A DNA stretch of 64,000 nucleotides from Nocardiopsis suaedae. GTDB lineage: Bacteria > Actinomycetota > Actinomycetes > Streptosporangiales > Streptosporangiaceae. Below are positions 55,829 to 63,979 of the stretch, one piece after another. Both the position numbers and the translations under genes were made by a program. Numbering within the stretch: the stretch's first letter is position 1; the number at the start of each line of letters is the position of its first letter. The notes below the pieces were generated by a model. The model did no database searches, was not told the origin of the DNA, and saw only the letters and a list, made by a program, of their open reading frames with translations. Location: NCBI RefSeq assembly GCF_027706745.1, contig NZ_JAQFWP010000005.1, positions 62,001 through 126,000 on the forward strand, read 5' to 3'.

Positions 55829-56364
55829 CGGCGGCGGGCGGGCCGGGACGAGCCCCGGCGCAGCTCGTCGCGGATCATCAGGGTGCAGCCGAAGGCGCTG
55901 AGCCCGGCGACGACGACGAGGGCGGTGCCGATCAGCAGCGCGGTGAACGGCGCTCCCCACCCGCCTCCGCCTTCGACCTGGGCGACGTCCTTGTCGTCGT
56001 TGATCCACGCGCTCGGGTTCTTCGGGACCAGGCGGGCGTCCTCGTACACGGCGCCCGCTTCGCAGTCGTCGGGCACGGCCGCGTGGACGCGCTTGTAGAC
56101 CTCTCCCTCATCGGTGGTGAAGGTGCCCTTGCAGGGGCCGTCGCCCGGTTCCGCGCCGGGCTTGTGGGGCCTGCTGTAGCCGCTCTCGCCACTGAGCTCC
56201 AGCGTGCCCGGTATCCCGGTGGAGGTGCCCCGGAAGTGCTCCCAGAAGTGCTGCGCCCCGGCGGGGAGGGCGGGCACGAGCACGCCCAGCACCGCCAGTG
56301 AGATGAGGAGGATCAGGAACGTCCCGCCCGGCGAGGGGTCCTTCGGTCGACCTTTCCGTGCCAT
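55825..56364 (-). CDS. Two-helix membrane protein next to the sigma factor
   Basis: A 179-residue protein: a basic N terminus (MARKGRPKDP), helix (about 15-36), an extracytoplasmic domain with two cysteines (GDGPCKGTFTT and PDDCEAGAVYE) that could form a disulfide, and a C-terminal helix (about 139-162) with a basic tail. No family recognised. It follows the ECF sigma gene by 65 bases on the same strand. It lacks the HxxxCxxC of zinc anti-sigma factors, so a role as anti-sigma is only a possibility. Confidence 0.6.
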   Translation of the reverse strand: MARKGRPKDPSPGGTFLILLISLAVLGVLVPALPAGAQHFWEHFRGTSTGIPGTLELSGESGYSRPHKPGAEPGDGPCKGTFTTDEGEVYKRVHAAVPDDCEAGAVYEDARLVPKNPSAWINDDKDVAQVEGGGGWGAPFTALLIGTALVVVAGLSAFGCTLMIRDELRRGSSRPARRR

Positions 56365-56429
56365 GGGCGCGACTCTAGCGGGGGCGGCGCGGCCCTGTGC
56401 CCTGGGCCCCGGACGCCGTACGGAGGCGG

Positions 56430-56972
56430 TCAGCAGGCCGCCGCGAGCTCCCCGTCGGCGCGCAGGGTGCGCAGGGCGTAGTGGCAGCGGGACTTCACCG
56501 TGCCCACCGGGACGCCCAGCTCGTGCGCGGCGGCCTTCATCTCCTTGTCCTGCAGGTAGACCAGCTCGACGGCGCGCCGGTGCTTGGCGGCCAGCCGCTG
56601 GACCGGGCGGCGCAGGGCCATCCGCTCGACGACGCGGTCGGTCTCGTCGTCGGTGACCGCGGCGTCCTCCACCGGGCCGCGGTCGGTGCCGTAGGAGATC
56701 TCGTCGGGGCGGGCGCGGCGGGCCCGGTCGGCGTCGATGGCGACCCGGCGCGCGACCGTGCGCAGCCACGGGCCGAGCTCCTCGGCCTCGCCGACGAGCC
56801 GGGGCAGGAACCGCCAGGCGCGCAGCATGACCTCTTGGGCGAGGTCCTCGGCGCCGTGGCGGCCGACGTCGGTACGGGCCATCAGGAAGACGACGAGGTC
56901 CCCGAAATGCGTCGTGTACATCTCGATGAACCTCGCCGGGTCCGCTTCGGAGGCGTCGCGGAGTGCGGTCAT
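56430..56972 (-). CDS. ECF-type RNA polymerase sigma factor
   Basis: A 180-residue group 4 sigma factor: region 2 (FGDLVVFLMARTDVGRHGAEDLAQEVMLRAW, about 23-55), then ELGPWLRTVARRVAIDADRARR (2.3-2.4), and region 4 (RLAAKHRRAVELVYLQDKEMKAAAHELGVPVGTVKSRCHYALRTL). No extra C-terminal sensing domain. I start it at MTALRDAS (56972). The only nearby partner is the membrane protein downstream. Confidence 0.9.
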   Translation of the reverse strand: MTALRDASEADPARFIEMYTTHFGDLVVFLMARTDVGRHGAEDLAQEVMLRAWRFLPRLVGEAEELGPWLRTVARRVAIDADRARRARPDEISYGTDRGPVEDAAVTDDETDRVVERMALRRPVQRLAAKHRRAVELVYLQDKEMKAAAHELGVPVGTVKSRCHYALRTLRADGELAAAC

Positions 56973-57291
56973 GGCGGGGAGGCTCCACTGGGCGTGAGAG
57001 GAGGGGCCGGGCGGGCGCCGGCGGCCGCGATCCGATACAGCGACCCTAGACATCCCCGGCGCCGGAACCGCACGCCGTTCTGTGTGCGTTGTGCATCGAA
57101 AGGGACGCGGGAGGGAAACGGGGCGTGCGGGGCCGATGGTCCTGAGCTGCGCAAAGCGCGCGTACGCGAAGGTCGCCCGGCGCCCTCTCACCATTGCCGG
57201 GTGACCGACATCACATGCGCGGCGGCCGGGTCCGGCCGCCGTCCGGGCCGTGCCGTCGCCGCGACGCGCGCTGAGCTGGTTGAATCCTGAA
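56973..57291. other. 319-bp gap upstream of the sigma gene
   Basis: No gene or clear regulatory symmetry seen. It must hold the sigma-factor promoter on the minus strand and the 3' end of the membrane-protein transcript. Confidence 0.4.
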
Positions 57292-57843
57292 TCATCCGCG
57301 GTCGGCCGACGGGGCCGCACGCCCCGGTAGGGCGAGCCGGAGGCGCCCGAACGGCTTCACCGTCGACAGCAGCACCGTCGCCAGCAGGACGGTGAACGAC
57401 ACCGACAGCGCCCCGAGCGCCCGCACCATCCCGGCCCCGCCCGCCGCGGCCGGGTCGGCGGCCAGCTCGCGGACCATCGGCCCGATGCTCAGGTTGGAGC
57501 CCGCCACCAGGAGCAGCGTCAGCACCAGCTTGGCCGCCACCCACGTGTGCCGGAACAGCCCCCAGGGCGTCCCCAGCGCCAGCAGCAGGCCGGTGCCGGC
57601 CGCCGTCAGGCTCAGCGGGAGCACCAGCAGCCCCGACAGCAGCCCGGCCGCGCCCAGCGCCCCGGCGCGGGCCTCCGGGTCGGCGGCGGCCGCGGCCGCC
57701 AGCGCGAGCATGCTCCCGTGCACCCCGAGCCACCCCACGGAGGTGATCACGTGCAGGCTGACCGCCGCCTTGCGCCCCCCGGGCGGCAGCCGCCGGGCGC
57801 GCACGGCGCCCGACGGCCGGACGGCGGTCGTCCGGGCGGTCAC
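57292..57843 (-). CDS. Four-helix membrane protein (uncharacterised)
   Basis: A 183-residue hydrophobic protein: after a basic N terminus, helices at about 28-47 (HVITSVGWLGVHGSMLAL), 55-77, 88-107 (HTWVAAKLVLTLLLVAG) and 128-152. The layout resembles DUF2269-type integral membrane proteins, with His residues in helices 1 and 3. The GTG start overlaps the stop of the SHOCT gene (GTGA), so the two are co-expressed. Confidence 0.65.
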   Translation of the reverse strand: MTARTTAVRPSGAVRARRLPPGGRKAAVSLHVITSVGWLGVHGSMLALAAAAAADPEARAGALGAAGLLSGLLVLPLSLTAAGTGLLLALGTPWGLFRHTWVAAKLVLTLLLVAGSNLSIGPMVRELAADPAAAGGAGMVRALGALSVSFTVLLATVLLSTVKPFGRLRLALPGRAAPSADRG

Positions 57844-58166
57844 GCCCGCCCCTTCTTCGGGTCCTGGCCCGGGTTCCAGTTCAGGGCGCTCGCGCGCTCC
57901 ATGAACTCCTCGACGTTGATGTCCCCCTTGGCGAACCGCTCGGCCAGCACCCGGCGGGCGGCGGTCTCGGGCGGCTCGGGGGCGGTGTGGGCCCACGGCG
58001 GGCGGTGGCCCTTGGCGCGCATCAGCAGGAAGACGGCGAGCGCGGTCAGCAGCAGAAGCAGGAGGAACATGGCGACTCCAAAGAACGGGACGAACGGGGG
58101 CGGCGACCCCGCCCAGGGCGGGCCGTGGGCCGCCGCAGCGGCCGAAACGAAGGTGATCGTGTTCAT
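57840..58166 (-). CDS. SHOCT domain membrane protein
   Basis: A 108-residue protein with one transmembrane helix (about 28-50, FFGVAMFLLLLLLTALAVFLL) and a C-terminal SHOCT motif, ETAARRVLAERFAKGDINVEEFMERASAL (about 68-95). SHOCT modules promote oligomerisation. It is divergent from the NarL-type kinase gene across 134 bases containing a GTCGTC...GACGAC dyad (58198-58242), so it may be a target of that two-component system. Confidence 0.75.
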   Translation of the reverse strand: MNTITFVSAAAAAHGPPWAGSPPPFVPFFGVAMFLLLLLLTALAVFLLMRAKGHRPPWAHTAPEPPETAARRVLAERFAKGDINVEEFMERASALNWNPGQDPKKGRA

Positions 58167-58300
58167 GGCCCCACGCTCCCCCTGCGCGCGCGTCGCGGTC
58201 GTCGCCCCGGACGCGTCATCGCGACTACGCAGCCGGGACGACGCGCTCTACGCACGGCGGCCGATGCCCGCGGGGACCGGCGCGGACTAACGTCGCCTGT

Positions 58301-59569
58301 GTGAAGCCCTTCCTCGAACGCCTCCGCGCCGCATTCGGCCCCGGGGCCGGGCGCAAGCTGGCCCTCGACGTCCCCCTGGGGCTGCTGCTCGCGGTGGCCG
58401 GGACGATGGCGCTGGTCGCCAAGACCGTCGGCGCCCCCTGGGGGCGTGGGCCCCGCGACGGCGGTCCGTACGGCCCGCCGGACGGCTTCGGCCCTGAACC
58501 GGGGCCGCCGCCGTCGGCCGCCGACCTGGACCTGCCCGTGCTGCCGCTGGTGTGCGTGGCCGTGGCCGCCGCCTGCCTCATGCTGCGCAGGGTCTGGCCC
58601 CGATCGGCGTTCACCGCTTCCGCGGTGGCCACCGCGGTCTTCGTGGGGGCGGCCGGATTCCACGGCCCGATCCTCGCCGGAATGCTGGTCAACCTGTACA
58701 CCATGGCCTCGCGCATGGCCGTGCGCGAGTGGCTGCCCTGGACCGCGGCCGGGCTGCCGGTGCTGCTCGCCGTCCGCCTCGACGAGCCGTACCTGGGGCT
58801 GCTGCAGACCGGCACCTACCTGCTGTTCATCCCCTACCTGGCGATGATGGTCGCGGCCGCCGCGCTGGGCGCGACCATGCGGGGCCGCCGGGAGAGCCGC
58901 CGCCGCGAGCACGACCAGGCGCTGCGCCGGTCGGCGTACGAGGAGCGGCTGCGCATCGCCCGCGAGGTGCACGACGTCGTCGGCCACAGCCTGTCGGTGA
59001 TCAACATGCAGGCCGGGGTCGCCATGCACGTGCTGGACAAGCGCCCCGACCGGACCCGCGAGTCGCTGGACGCGATCCGCCGCACCAGCAAGGACGCCTT
59101 GGAGGAGCTGCGCGGCACCCTCGCGGTGTTCCGGGAGGGCGCGGCCGGGGACGGCGGGGACCGGGCGCCGCTGCCCGGGCTCGACCGGGTCGGCGAGCTC
59201 GCCGCCGGGATGGGGTCGGCCGGTGTCTCCGTGGAGGTGCACACTGAAGGGCAGCAGGCGGTGCCTCCGGCGGCCGTGGACCACGCCGCCTACAGGATCG
59301 TGCAGGAGGCGCTGACCAACGTGGCGCGGCACGCCCCGGGGGCGTCGGCGTCGGTGCGGATCGTCTACGAGCGCGGGGAGGTCGCGGTGGAGATCGAGGA
59401 CGACGGGCCGCGCATCGCGGGGCCGGGCCCACGCGAGGGCAGCGGCATCGCCGGGATGCGCGAGCGCGCGCGGGCCGTCGGCGGCAACCTGCACGCCGGT
59501 CCCCGCCCGGACGGCGGGTTCGCCGTCCGCGCCCGGCTGCCCCTGGGCGCACCGCGGAGCGGCCGGTGA
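58301..59569 (+). CDS. NarL-family sensor histidine kinase
   Basis: A 422-residue membrane kinase. Several N-terminal hydrophobic helices (about 20-40 and 75-185) separated by a Pro/Gly loop, a HisKA_3 dimerisation domain with the phospho-His in RIAREVHDVVGHSLSVINMQ (about 224), and a HATPase domain with IVQEALTNVARHA and GSGIAGMRERARAVGG. Start GTG at 58301. Its stop overlaps the regulator's GTG (GTGA). The signal is unknown. Confidence 0.9.
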   Translation: MKPFLERLRAAFGPGAGRKLALDVPLGLLLAVAGTMALVAKTVGAPWGRGPRDGGPYGPPDGFGPEPGPPPSAADLDLPVLPLVCVAVAAACLMLRRVWPRSAFTASAVATAVFVGAAGFHGPILAGMLVNLYTMASRMAVREWLPWTAAGLPVLLAVRLDEPYLGLLQTGTYLLFIPYLAMMVAAAALGATMRGRRESRRREHDQALRRSAYEERLRIAREVHDVVGHSLSVINMQAGVAMHVLDKRPDRTRESLDAIRRTSKDALEELRGTLAVFREGAAGDGGDRAPLPGLDRVGELAAGMGSAGVSVEVHTEGQQAVPPAAVDHAAYRIVQEALTNVARHAPGASASVRIVYERGEVAVEIEDDGPRIAGPGPREGSGIAGMRERARAVGGNLHAGPRPDGGFAVRARLPLGAPRSGR

Positions 59570-60228
59570 GCGGCACGGTGCGGGTGGTCCTGGCCGATGA
59601 CCAGGCGCTGGTGCGCATGGGACTGCGCGTGCTCATCGAGGAGGAGGACGGCCTGGAGGTCGCCGGAGAGGCCGCCGACGGCCGGGAGGCGGTCGAGCTG
59701 GCCCGCCGGGTGCGCCCCGACGTGCTGCTGATGGACGTGCGCATGCCCGACGTGGACGGCATCCGGGCGCTCAAGGAGATCACCGCCGACCCGGAGCTGT
59801 CCGGCACCCGCGTGGTGGTGCTGACCACCTTCGAGCTGGACGAGTACGTCTTCGAGGCGCTGCGCTCCGGCGCCGCGGGGTTCCTGATCAAGGACAGCCC
59901 TCCCGAGGAGCTGCTGCGGGCGATCCGGCTGGCCTCCGAGGGGGAGTCGCTGCTGTCGCCCTCGGTCACCCGCCGGGTGATCTCCGCCTTCGCCTCCAGC
60001 TCCCCCTCGGGGGAGGGGCCGCGCCCCGACCTGAGCGGCCTGACCGAGCGGGAGCGGGAGGTGCTCGCCCTGGTGGGGGAGGGGCTGAGCAACGGGGAGA
60101 TCGCCGAGCGGCTGTTCGTCAGCCCGGCCACCGCCCGCACCCACGTCAGCCGCGCCATGGTCAAACTGCACGCGCGCGACCGGGCCCAGCTCGTGGTGAT
60201 CGCCTACCGCTCGGGCCTGGTGCGCTGA
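59566..60228 (+). CDS. LuxR/NarL-type response regulator
   Basis: A 220-residue regulator: receiver domain (1-120) with DDQALVRMG, phospho-Asp in VLLMDVRMPDVDG and KD in FLIKDSPPEE; LuxR helix-turn-helix (about 155-215), LTEREREVLALVGEGLSNGEIAERLFVS. Partner of the preceding kinase by overlap. Confidence 0.93.
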   Translation: MSGTVRVVLADDQALVRMGLRVLIEEEDGLEVAGEAADGREAVELARRVRPDVLLMDVRMPDVDGIRALKEITADPELSGTRVVVLTTFELDEYVFEALRSGAAGFLIKDSPPEELLRAIRLASEGESLLSPSVTRRVISAFASSSPSGEGPRPDLSGLTEREREVLALVGEGLSNGEIAERLFVSPATARTHVSRAMVKLHARDRAQLVVIAYRSGLVR

Positions 60229-60263
60229 GCCGGGCCCGCCCGTCGGCGGCGCCCGGCCTCAGC
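60224..60263. terminator. Convergent terminator overlapping both stop codons
   Basis: GCTGAG-CCGGGC (60224-60235) pairs with GCCCGGCCTCAGC (60251-60263) with one bulge. The TGA of the response regulator and the TCA (reverse stop) of the permease gene lie in the stem. Confidence 0.5.
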
Positions 60264-61233
60264 CCTTCATGCTCCCGGCCAGCAGGCCCCGGGCGAAGTA
60301 CCGCTGCAGCGAGAAGAACACCAGCAGCGGGACCACCATCGACACGAACGCCCCCGCCGTGAGCCGCTGCCACTCGTTGCCGCGGGTCCCGGCCAGTTCG
60401 GCCAGGCGCACCGTCAGCGGCGCCACCTCGATGCTGCCGCCCGCGAAGATCAGCGCCACCAGCAGGTCGTTCCACACCCACAGGAACTGGAAGATGGCCA
60501 GCGACACCAGCGCCGGCACGGTCAGCGGGAGCACGATGCGCCGGAAGACGGTCCCGTGCCCGGCGCCGTCGGCGCGCGCGGCCTCGATGATGCTGGAGGG
60601 CAGCCGCGAGATGAAGTTGTGCATCAGGAAGATGCCCAGGGGCAGCCCGAACATGGTGTGCGCGATCCACACGTTGGTGAACTGGAAGGCGCCGGGCAGG
60701 TCCAGCGGCGGCAGCACGGTGGCGGTGCCGATCGCCACCCCGTCGGAGAACAGGCGCAGCAGCGGCACCAGCGACATCTGCAGCGGCACGATCTGCAGCG
60801 CGAACACGCCGATGAACAGCCAGTCCCGGCCCGGGAAGCGCATCCACGCCAGGGCGTAGGCGGCCATCGCCGCCAGCAGCACCACGAACACCATCGTCGG
60901 CACCGCGATGGTGAAGGAGTTGATGAAGTAGCTGGCCAGGCGCCCGTCGCTGGAGCTGCCGAAGAGCACGTCGGCATAGTTGCGCAGGGTGAACTCGGGG
61001 TCGAACGGGACGGTCCACCAGCCGGTGGTCTTGATCTGCTCCTCGGGCCGGAACGAGGAGATGAGCAGCCCGGCGGTGGGCAGCGTCCACAGCACCGCGA
61101 TGGCGATCGCCGCCGCGCTGCCGGCCGCGCCGGACAGGCGGGCGCGCACCCGGGCGGCCTGGGCGGGGCCGCGCCGGTCCGGGGAGCTCCGGTCCGGGGC
61201 GCGGCCGCCGGGGTCCGTGCGGTTCGGGGTCAC
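60259..61233 (-). CDS. Sugar ABC transporter permease (MalG type)
   Basis: A 324-residue inner-membrane permease with six helices. The EAA loop IIEAARADGAGHGTVFRRIVLP docks the ATPase. The 40-residue N-terminal polar extension is usual in actinobacteria. The GTG at 61233 overlaps the stop of the MalF-type gene (GTGA). The frame stays open further upstream but runs through the neighbouring genes out of phase. Confidence 0.93.
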   Translation of the reverse strand: MTPNRTDPGGRAPDRSSPDRRGPAQAARVRARLSGAAGSAAAIAIAVLWTLPTAGLLISSFRPEEQIKTTGWWTVPFDPEFTLRNYADVLFGSSSDGRLASYFINSFTIAVPTMVFVVLLAAMAAYALAWMRFPGRDWLFIGVFALQIVPLQMSLVPLLRLFSDGVAIGTATVLPPLDLPGAFQFTNVWIAHTMFGLPLGIFLMHNFISRLPSSIIEAARADGAGHGTVFRRIVLPLTVPALVSLAIFQFLWVWNDLLVALIFAGGSIEVAPLTVRLAELAGTRGNEWQRLTAGAFVSMVVPLLVFFSLQRYFARGLLAGSMKG

Positions 61234-62231
61234 TGGGCCTCCCTGGAGCGCCGGGTGCTGCGGATCTGGATCAGCACGAGCGGGACCACCAGCACGAACA
61301 GGAACACCGCCAGCGCCGAGCCCTGCCCCAGCTCGCCGTAGCGGAACGCCTGGTTGTACATCTCGTTGGCGATGACCGAGGTGGAGAACTGGCCGCCGGT
61401 GACGGTGCGGACGATGTCGAACACCTTCAGCGTCTGCACCGAGATGGTGATCAGCACGACCGCCACCGTCGGCCAGATCATCGGGAGGGTGACCCGCCAG
61501 AACAGCTGCAGCGGCGACACCCCGTCGATCCGGGCGGCCTCGATGATGTCGGTGGGGATCGCCTTGATCGCCGCGGACAGGATGACCATGGCGAACCCGG
61601 CCTGGATCCAGATCAGGATGACGATCAGCAGCAGCGTGTTCAGCGGCTGGTCCAGCAGCCACAGCCGGGGTTCGCCGCCCAGCAGGGTCCAGACCTGGTT
61701 GAGCAGCCCGATCTGGTCGGATCCAGCCGGGCGGTGCGCGTAGACGAACTTCCAGATGATGCTCGCCCCGACGAAGGAGATCGCCATCGGCATGAACAGC
61801 AGCGACTTGGCGAGCGACTCGTAGCGGGCGCGGTCCACCAGCACCGCGTACACCAGACCGGTGGCGGTGGCCAGCGCCGGGGCGACCAGCACCCACAGCA
61901 GGGTGTTGCGCAGCACCACCAGGATCTCGGGGCGGGTGAACATCCACGCGTAGTTGCGCAGCCCCACCCACGCCTGCCCGGGCCCGTCCATGAAGGACAG
62001 GACGGTGGTGCGCACCACCGGATAGACCAGGCCGACCAGCAGGAGCAGGGCCGCGGGGCCGAGGAAGCAGGCCGCCTGCCACCACTCCCGGCGGGTGCGG
62101 GGGCCGCGGTCCACGGCGAGGAGCAGCACGCCGAAGACCGCCAGGAAGCCCGCGACCCCGATGACCAGCCAGAGCAGCTTGGGCAACTCGGAGAGGAGGT
62201 CGAAACCCATCGCGCCGGCGCTCTCTTCCAC
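61230..62231 (-). CDS. Sugar ABC transporter permease (MalF type)
   Basis: A 333-residue permease with about eight helices, two more than the core six. The EAA loop is IIEAARIDGVSPLQLFWRVTLP. It starts 3 bases after the binding-protein stop. No ATPase gene is in the operon; as in Streptomyces sugar importers, a shared MsiK-type ATPase elsewhere probably powers it. Confidence 0.93.
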   Translation of the reverse strand: MEESAGAMGFDLLSELPKLLWLVIGVAGFLAVFGVLLLAVDRGPRTRREWWQAACFLGPAALLLLVGLVYPVVRTTVLSFMDGPGQAWVGLRNYAWMFTRPEILVVLRNTLLWVLVAPALATATGLVYAVLVDRARYESLAKSLLFMPMAISFVGASIIWKFVYAHRPAGSDQIGLLNQVWTLLGGEPRLWLLDQPLNTLLLIVILIWIQAGFAMVILSAAIKAIPTDIIEAARIDGVSPLQLFWRVTLPMIWPTVAVVLITISVQTLKVFDIVRTVTGGQFSTSVIANEMYNQAFRYGELGQGSALAVFLFVLVVPLVLIQIRSTRRSREAQ

Positions 62232-62234
62232 TCG

Positions 62235-63632
62235 CTACCAGGAGTCCTCGATGTAGGTGAGCGTCTCCTCGGTGCCCTTGCCGTTGATCCAGTCGGTCAT
62301 CCCGCGCCAGAAGGTGCCCGAGCCGACCGCGGCGGGCATGTTGTCGCCGCCGTCCCAGCGGAACACCACGTCGGGGTCGCGCAGCAGCTCGGCGGAGAGC
62401 CGGTCGATGGGGTTCTCCAGCAGCTCCAGATCGGCGTCGCGGTGCGCGGAGAACCAGCGGCCCAGGGAGGCGCGGCTGTCCGCGAAGCCGACGGTGGCCA
62501 GGTACTCCTGCACGGCGACGACCTCGGGCCGGTCGGTGAAGGCCGCGGCGAACTCGCCGCCGCCGACGATCGGGGTGCCGACCTCCTCGTCGATGGCGGG
62601 CAGGTTGAAGGCGTAGATGTCGCCGCCCTCGGAGATGTCGGTGTCCTCGGGCCAGTTGGCGGCGTAGAACGAGCCCATCATGTACATGCCGCACTCGCCC
62701 TCGTTCACCGGCAGCCCGGCGTCCTGCTGGGAGGTGGTGGCGATGGACTTGACGCCGCCGTGGCCGCCGTTGACGTAGTCGGGGTTGCGCAGGATGCCGT
62801 CGACCCGTTCCAGCGATTCCACGATCTTGGGGTCGTCGAACGGGATCTCGTGCTCGACCCACTGGTCGTAGACGTCGGGGCCGTGCTCGCGCAGTACCGC
62901 GTTCTCCAGCCAGTCGGTGGCGGGCCAGCCGGTGGCCTCGCCCGACTCGATCCCGGCGCACCAGGGCTTGAGCCCGTCGCCGGCCATCGTGTCCGACAGG
63001 TCGATCATCGCGTCCCAGGTCCGCGGCACCTCGTAGCCGTTCTCCTCGAAGACGGTCGGCGAGTACCAGACGAGCGACTTGACGTTGGAGGCCTGCGGGG
63101 TCGCGTACAGCTCGCCGTCGTGCTCCACGTAGGAGAGCCAGTCCTCGGTCCAGCCCTCCCGGGCCAGGTCGGCGGCGCCGTCGGGCAGCGGCAGCGCGTC
63201 GCCGGACTCGACGAACCGGGCGAGCAGACCGGGCTGGGGGAAGATCGCGATGTCCGGGGCGTTGCCGCCGTCCACCTTGACCTGGATCTGCGCCTCGAAC
63301 TCGCCGCTGCCCTCGTAGTCGATGGCGATGCCGGTGCAGTCGCTGAACTCCTGCCAGGCCTGCCGGAGGCGCTCGGCCTCGTCGTCGCGGATGGGGCCGT
63401 ACATCTCCACGCTGCCGCCGATGTCCTGCCACTGGGCGTAGGGCTCGCAGGCGGCGGAGCCGGGGTCGGCCCCGCCGCCGCCCGTCTCCCCGGCCAGGTA
63501 GCCGCATCCGGACGCCAGCAGGACCAGGGGCAGCAGGGCGGCTCCGGCCGCCCGCGCGGGGCGCCGCGCGGCGGCCAGGGGCGCGCGCCGTGCGGACGGG
63601 GACGTCGTCGTCGGGGTCGGGGACGGGGCCAT
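62235..63632 (-). CDS. Sugar ABC transporter substrate-binding lipoprotein
   Basis: A 465-residue extracellular solute-binding protein, family 1-like. Lipoprotein signal with basic start, hydrophobic core and lipobox LASGC (about 39-43). The mature part has alpha-glucoside/oligosaccharide-binder features: EFEAQIQVKVDGGNAPDIAIFPQPGLL, ATPQASNVKSLVWYSPTVFEENG and MYMMGSFYAANWP. GGAGGT lies 6 bases before the ATG at 63632. A dre-like operator sits 24 bases upstream of the start. The substrate is unknown. Confidence 0.92.
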   Translation of the reverse strand: MAPSPTPTTTSPSARRAPLAAARRPARAAGAALLPLVLLASGCGYLAGETGGGGADPGSAACEPYAQWQDIGGSVEMYGPIRDDEAERLRQAWQEFSDCTGIAIDYEGSGEFEAQIQVKVDGGNAPDIAIFPQPGLLARFVESGDALPLPDGAADLAREGWTEDWLSYVEHDGELYATPQASNVKSLVWYSPTVFEENGYEVPRTWDAMIDLSDTMAGDGLKPWCAGIESGEATGWPATDWLENAVLREHGPDVYDQWVEHEIPFDDPKIVESLERVDGILRNPDYVNGGHGGVKSIATTSQQDAGLPVNEGECGMYMMGSFYAANWPEDTDISEGGDIYAFNLPAIDEEVGTPIVGGGEFAAAFTDRPEVVAVQEYLATVGFADSRASLGRWFSAHRDADLELLENPIDRLSAELLRDPDVVFRWDGGDNMPAAVGSGTFWRGMTDWINGKGTEETLTYIEDSW

Positions 63633-63655
63633 GAGCACCTCCATGGACGCCCGGA

Positions 63656-63671
63656 ACTGGTATAGACCGGG
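63656..63671 (-). promoter_or_regulatory. dre-like GntR/DasR operator upstream of the sugar operon
   Basis: ACTGGTATAGACCGGG matches the DasR-responsive-element consensus ACTGGTCTAGACCACT at 12 of 16 positions, including the left ACTGGT half and TAGACC. It lies 24-39 bases upstream of the binding-protein start. DasR-like GntR repressors control amino-sugar uptake in actinobacteria. Confidence 0.5.
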
Positions 63672-63947
63672 GACCACCGATCCAAGTCGCCACGGACGCC
63701 GATGTCCAGAGCGCGGGCGGCTCCTGTCCGCAACGGTTCAGTTACGGTGCAGGTCAGAAGGGGTGGAAGAGGGAGGTTCAGGTCACTCTGGTCGGATCAT
63801 CCCGCCTTGTTCCCCGCGGGGCGGGAAGACGGTGCGGCGGCCGTCGGTTGACAGCGGGCACGGAGGTGCGGCGGTTCCTCCGCCCCGGCCGCGGGGCGAT
63901 CGCTCACGGCGAACATCCCCCAGGGAAGAAAACCGGACTCTTGTTTA

Positions 63948-63966
63948 TTGAGTGATAGTGACTCAA
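63948..63966. promoter_or_regulatory. Palindrome in the promoter of the right-edge gene
   Basis: TTGAGT-GATAGTG-ACTCAA, perfect 6-base arms, 14 bases before the start codon and overlapping the likely transcription start. Fur-family (FurA/PerR-type) repressor sites near peroxide-defence genes have this look, but the gene is cut by the window edge. Confidence 0.45.
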
Positions 63967-63979
63967 CAAGGAGGGTCCG

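Larger units (their letters stand above)
63633..63979. other. 347-bp divergent region at the right edge
   Basis: No gene. It holds the dre-like site (63656-63671) for the sugar operon on the left and, on the right, an AT-rich promoter with the palindrome at 63948-63966 and the AAGGAGG site for the gene that begins at 63980. Confidence 0.55.

Noticed and set aside
60259-63693. Single 1,144-codon frame suggesting a fused protein ending in the MalG-type permease
   Set aside because: Only the last 324 codons make sense. The rest is an out-of-frame reading of the MalF-type permease and binding-protein genes.
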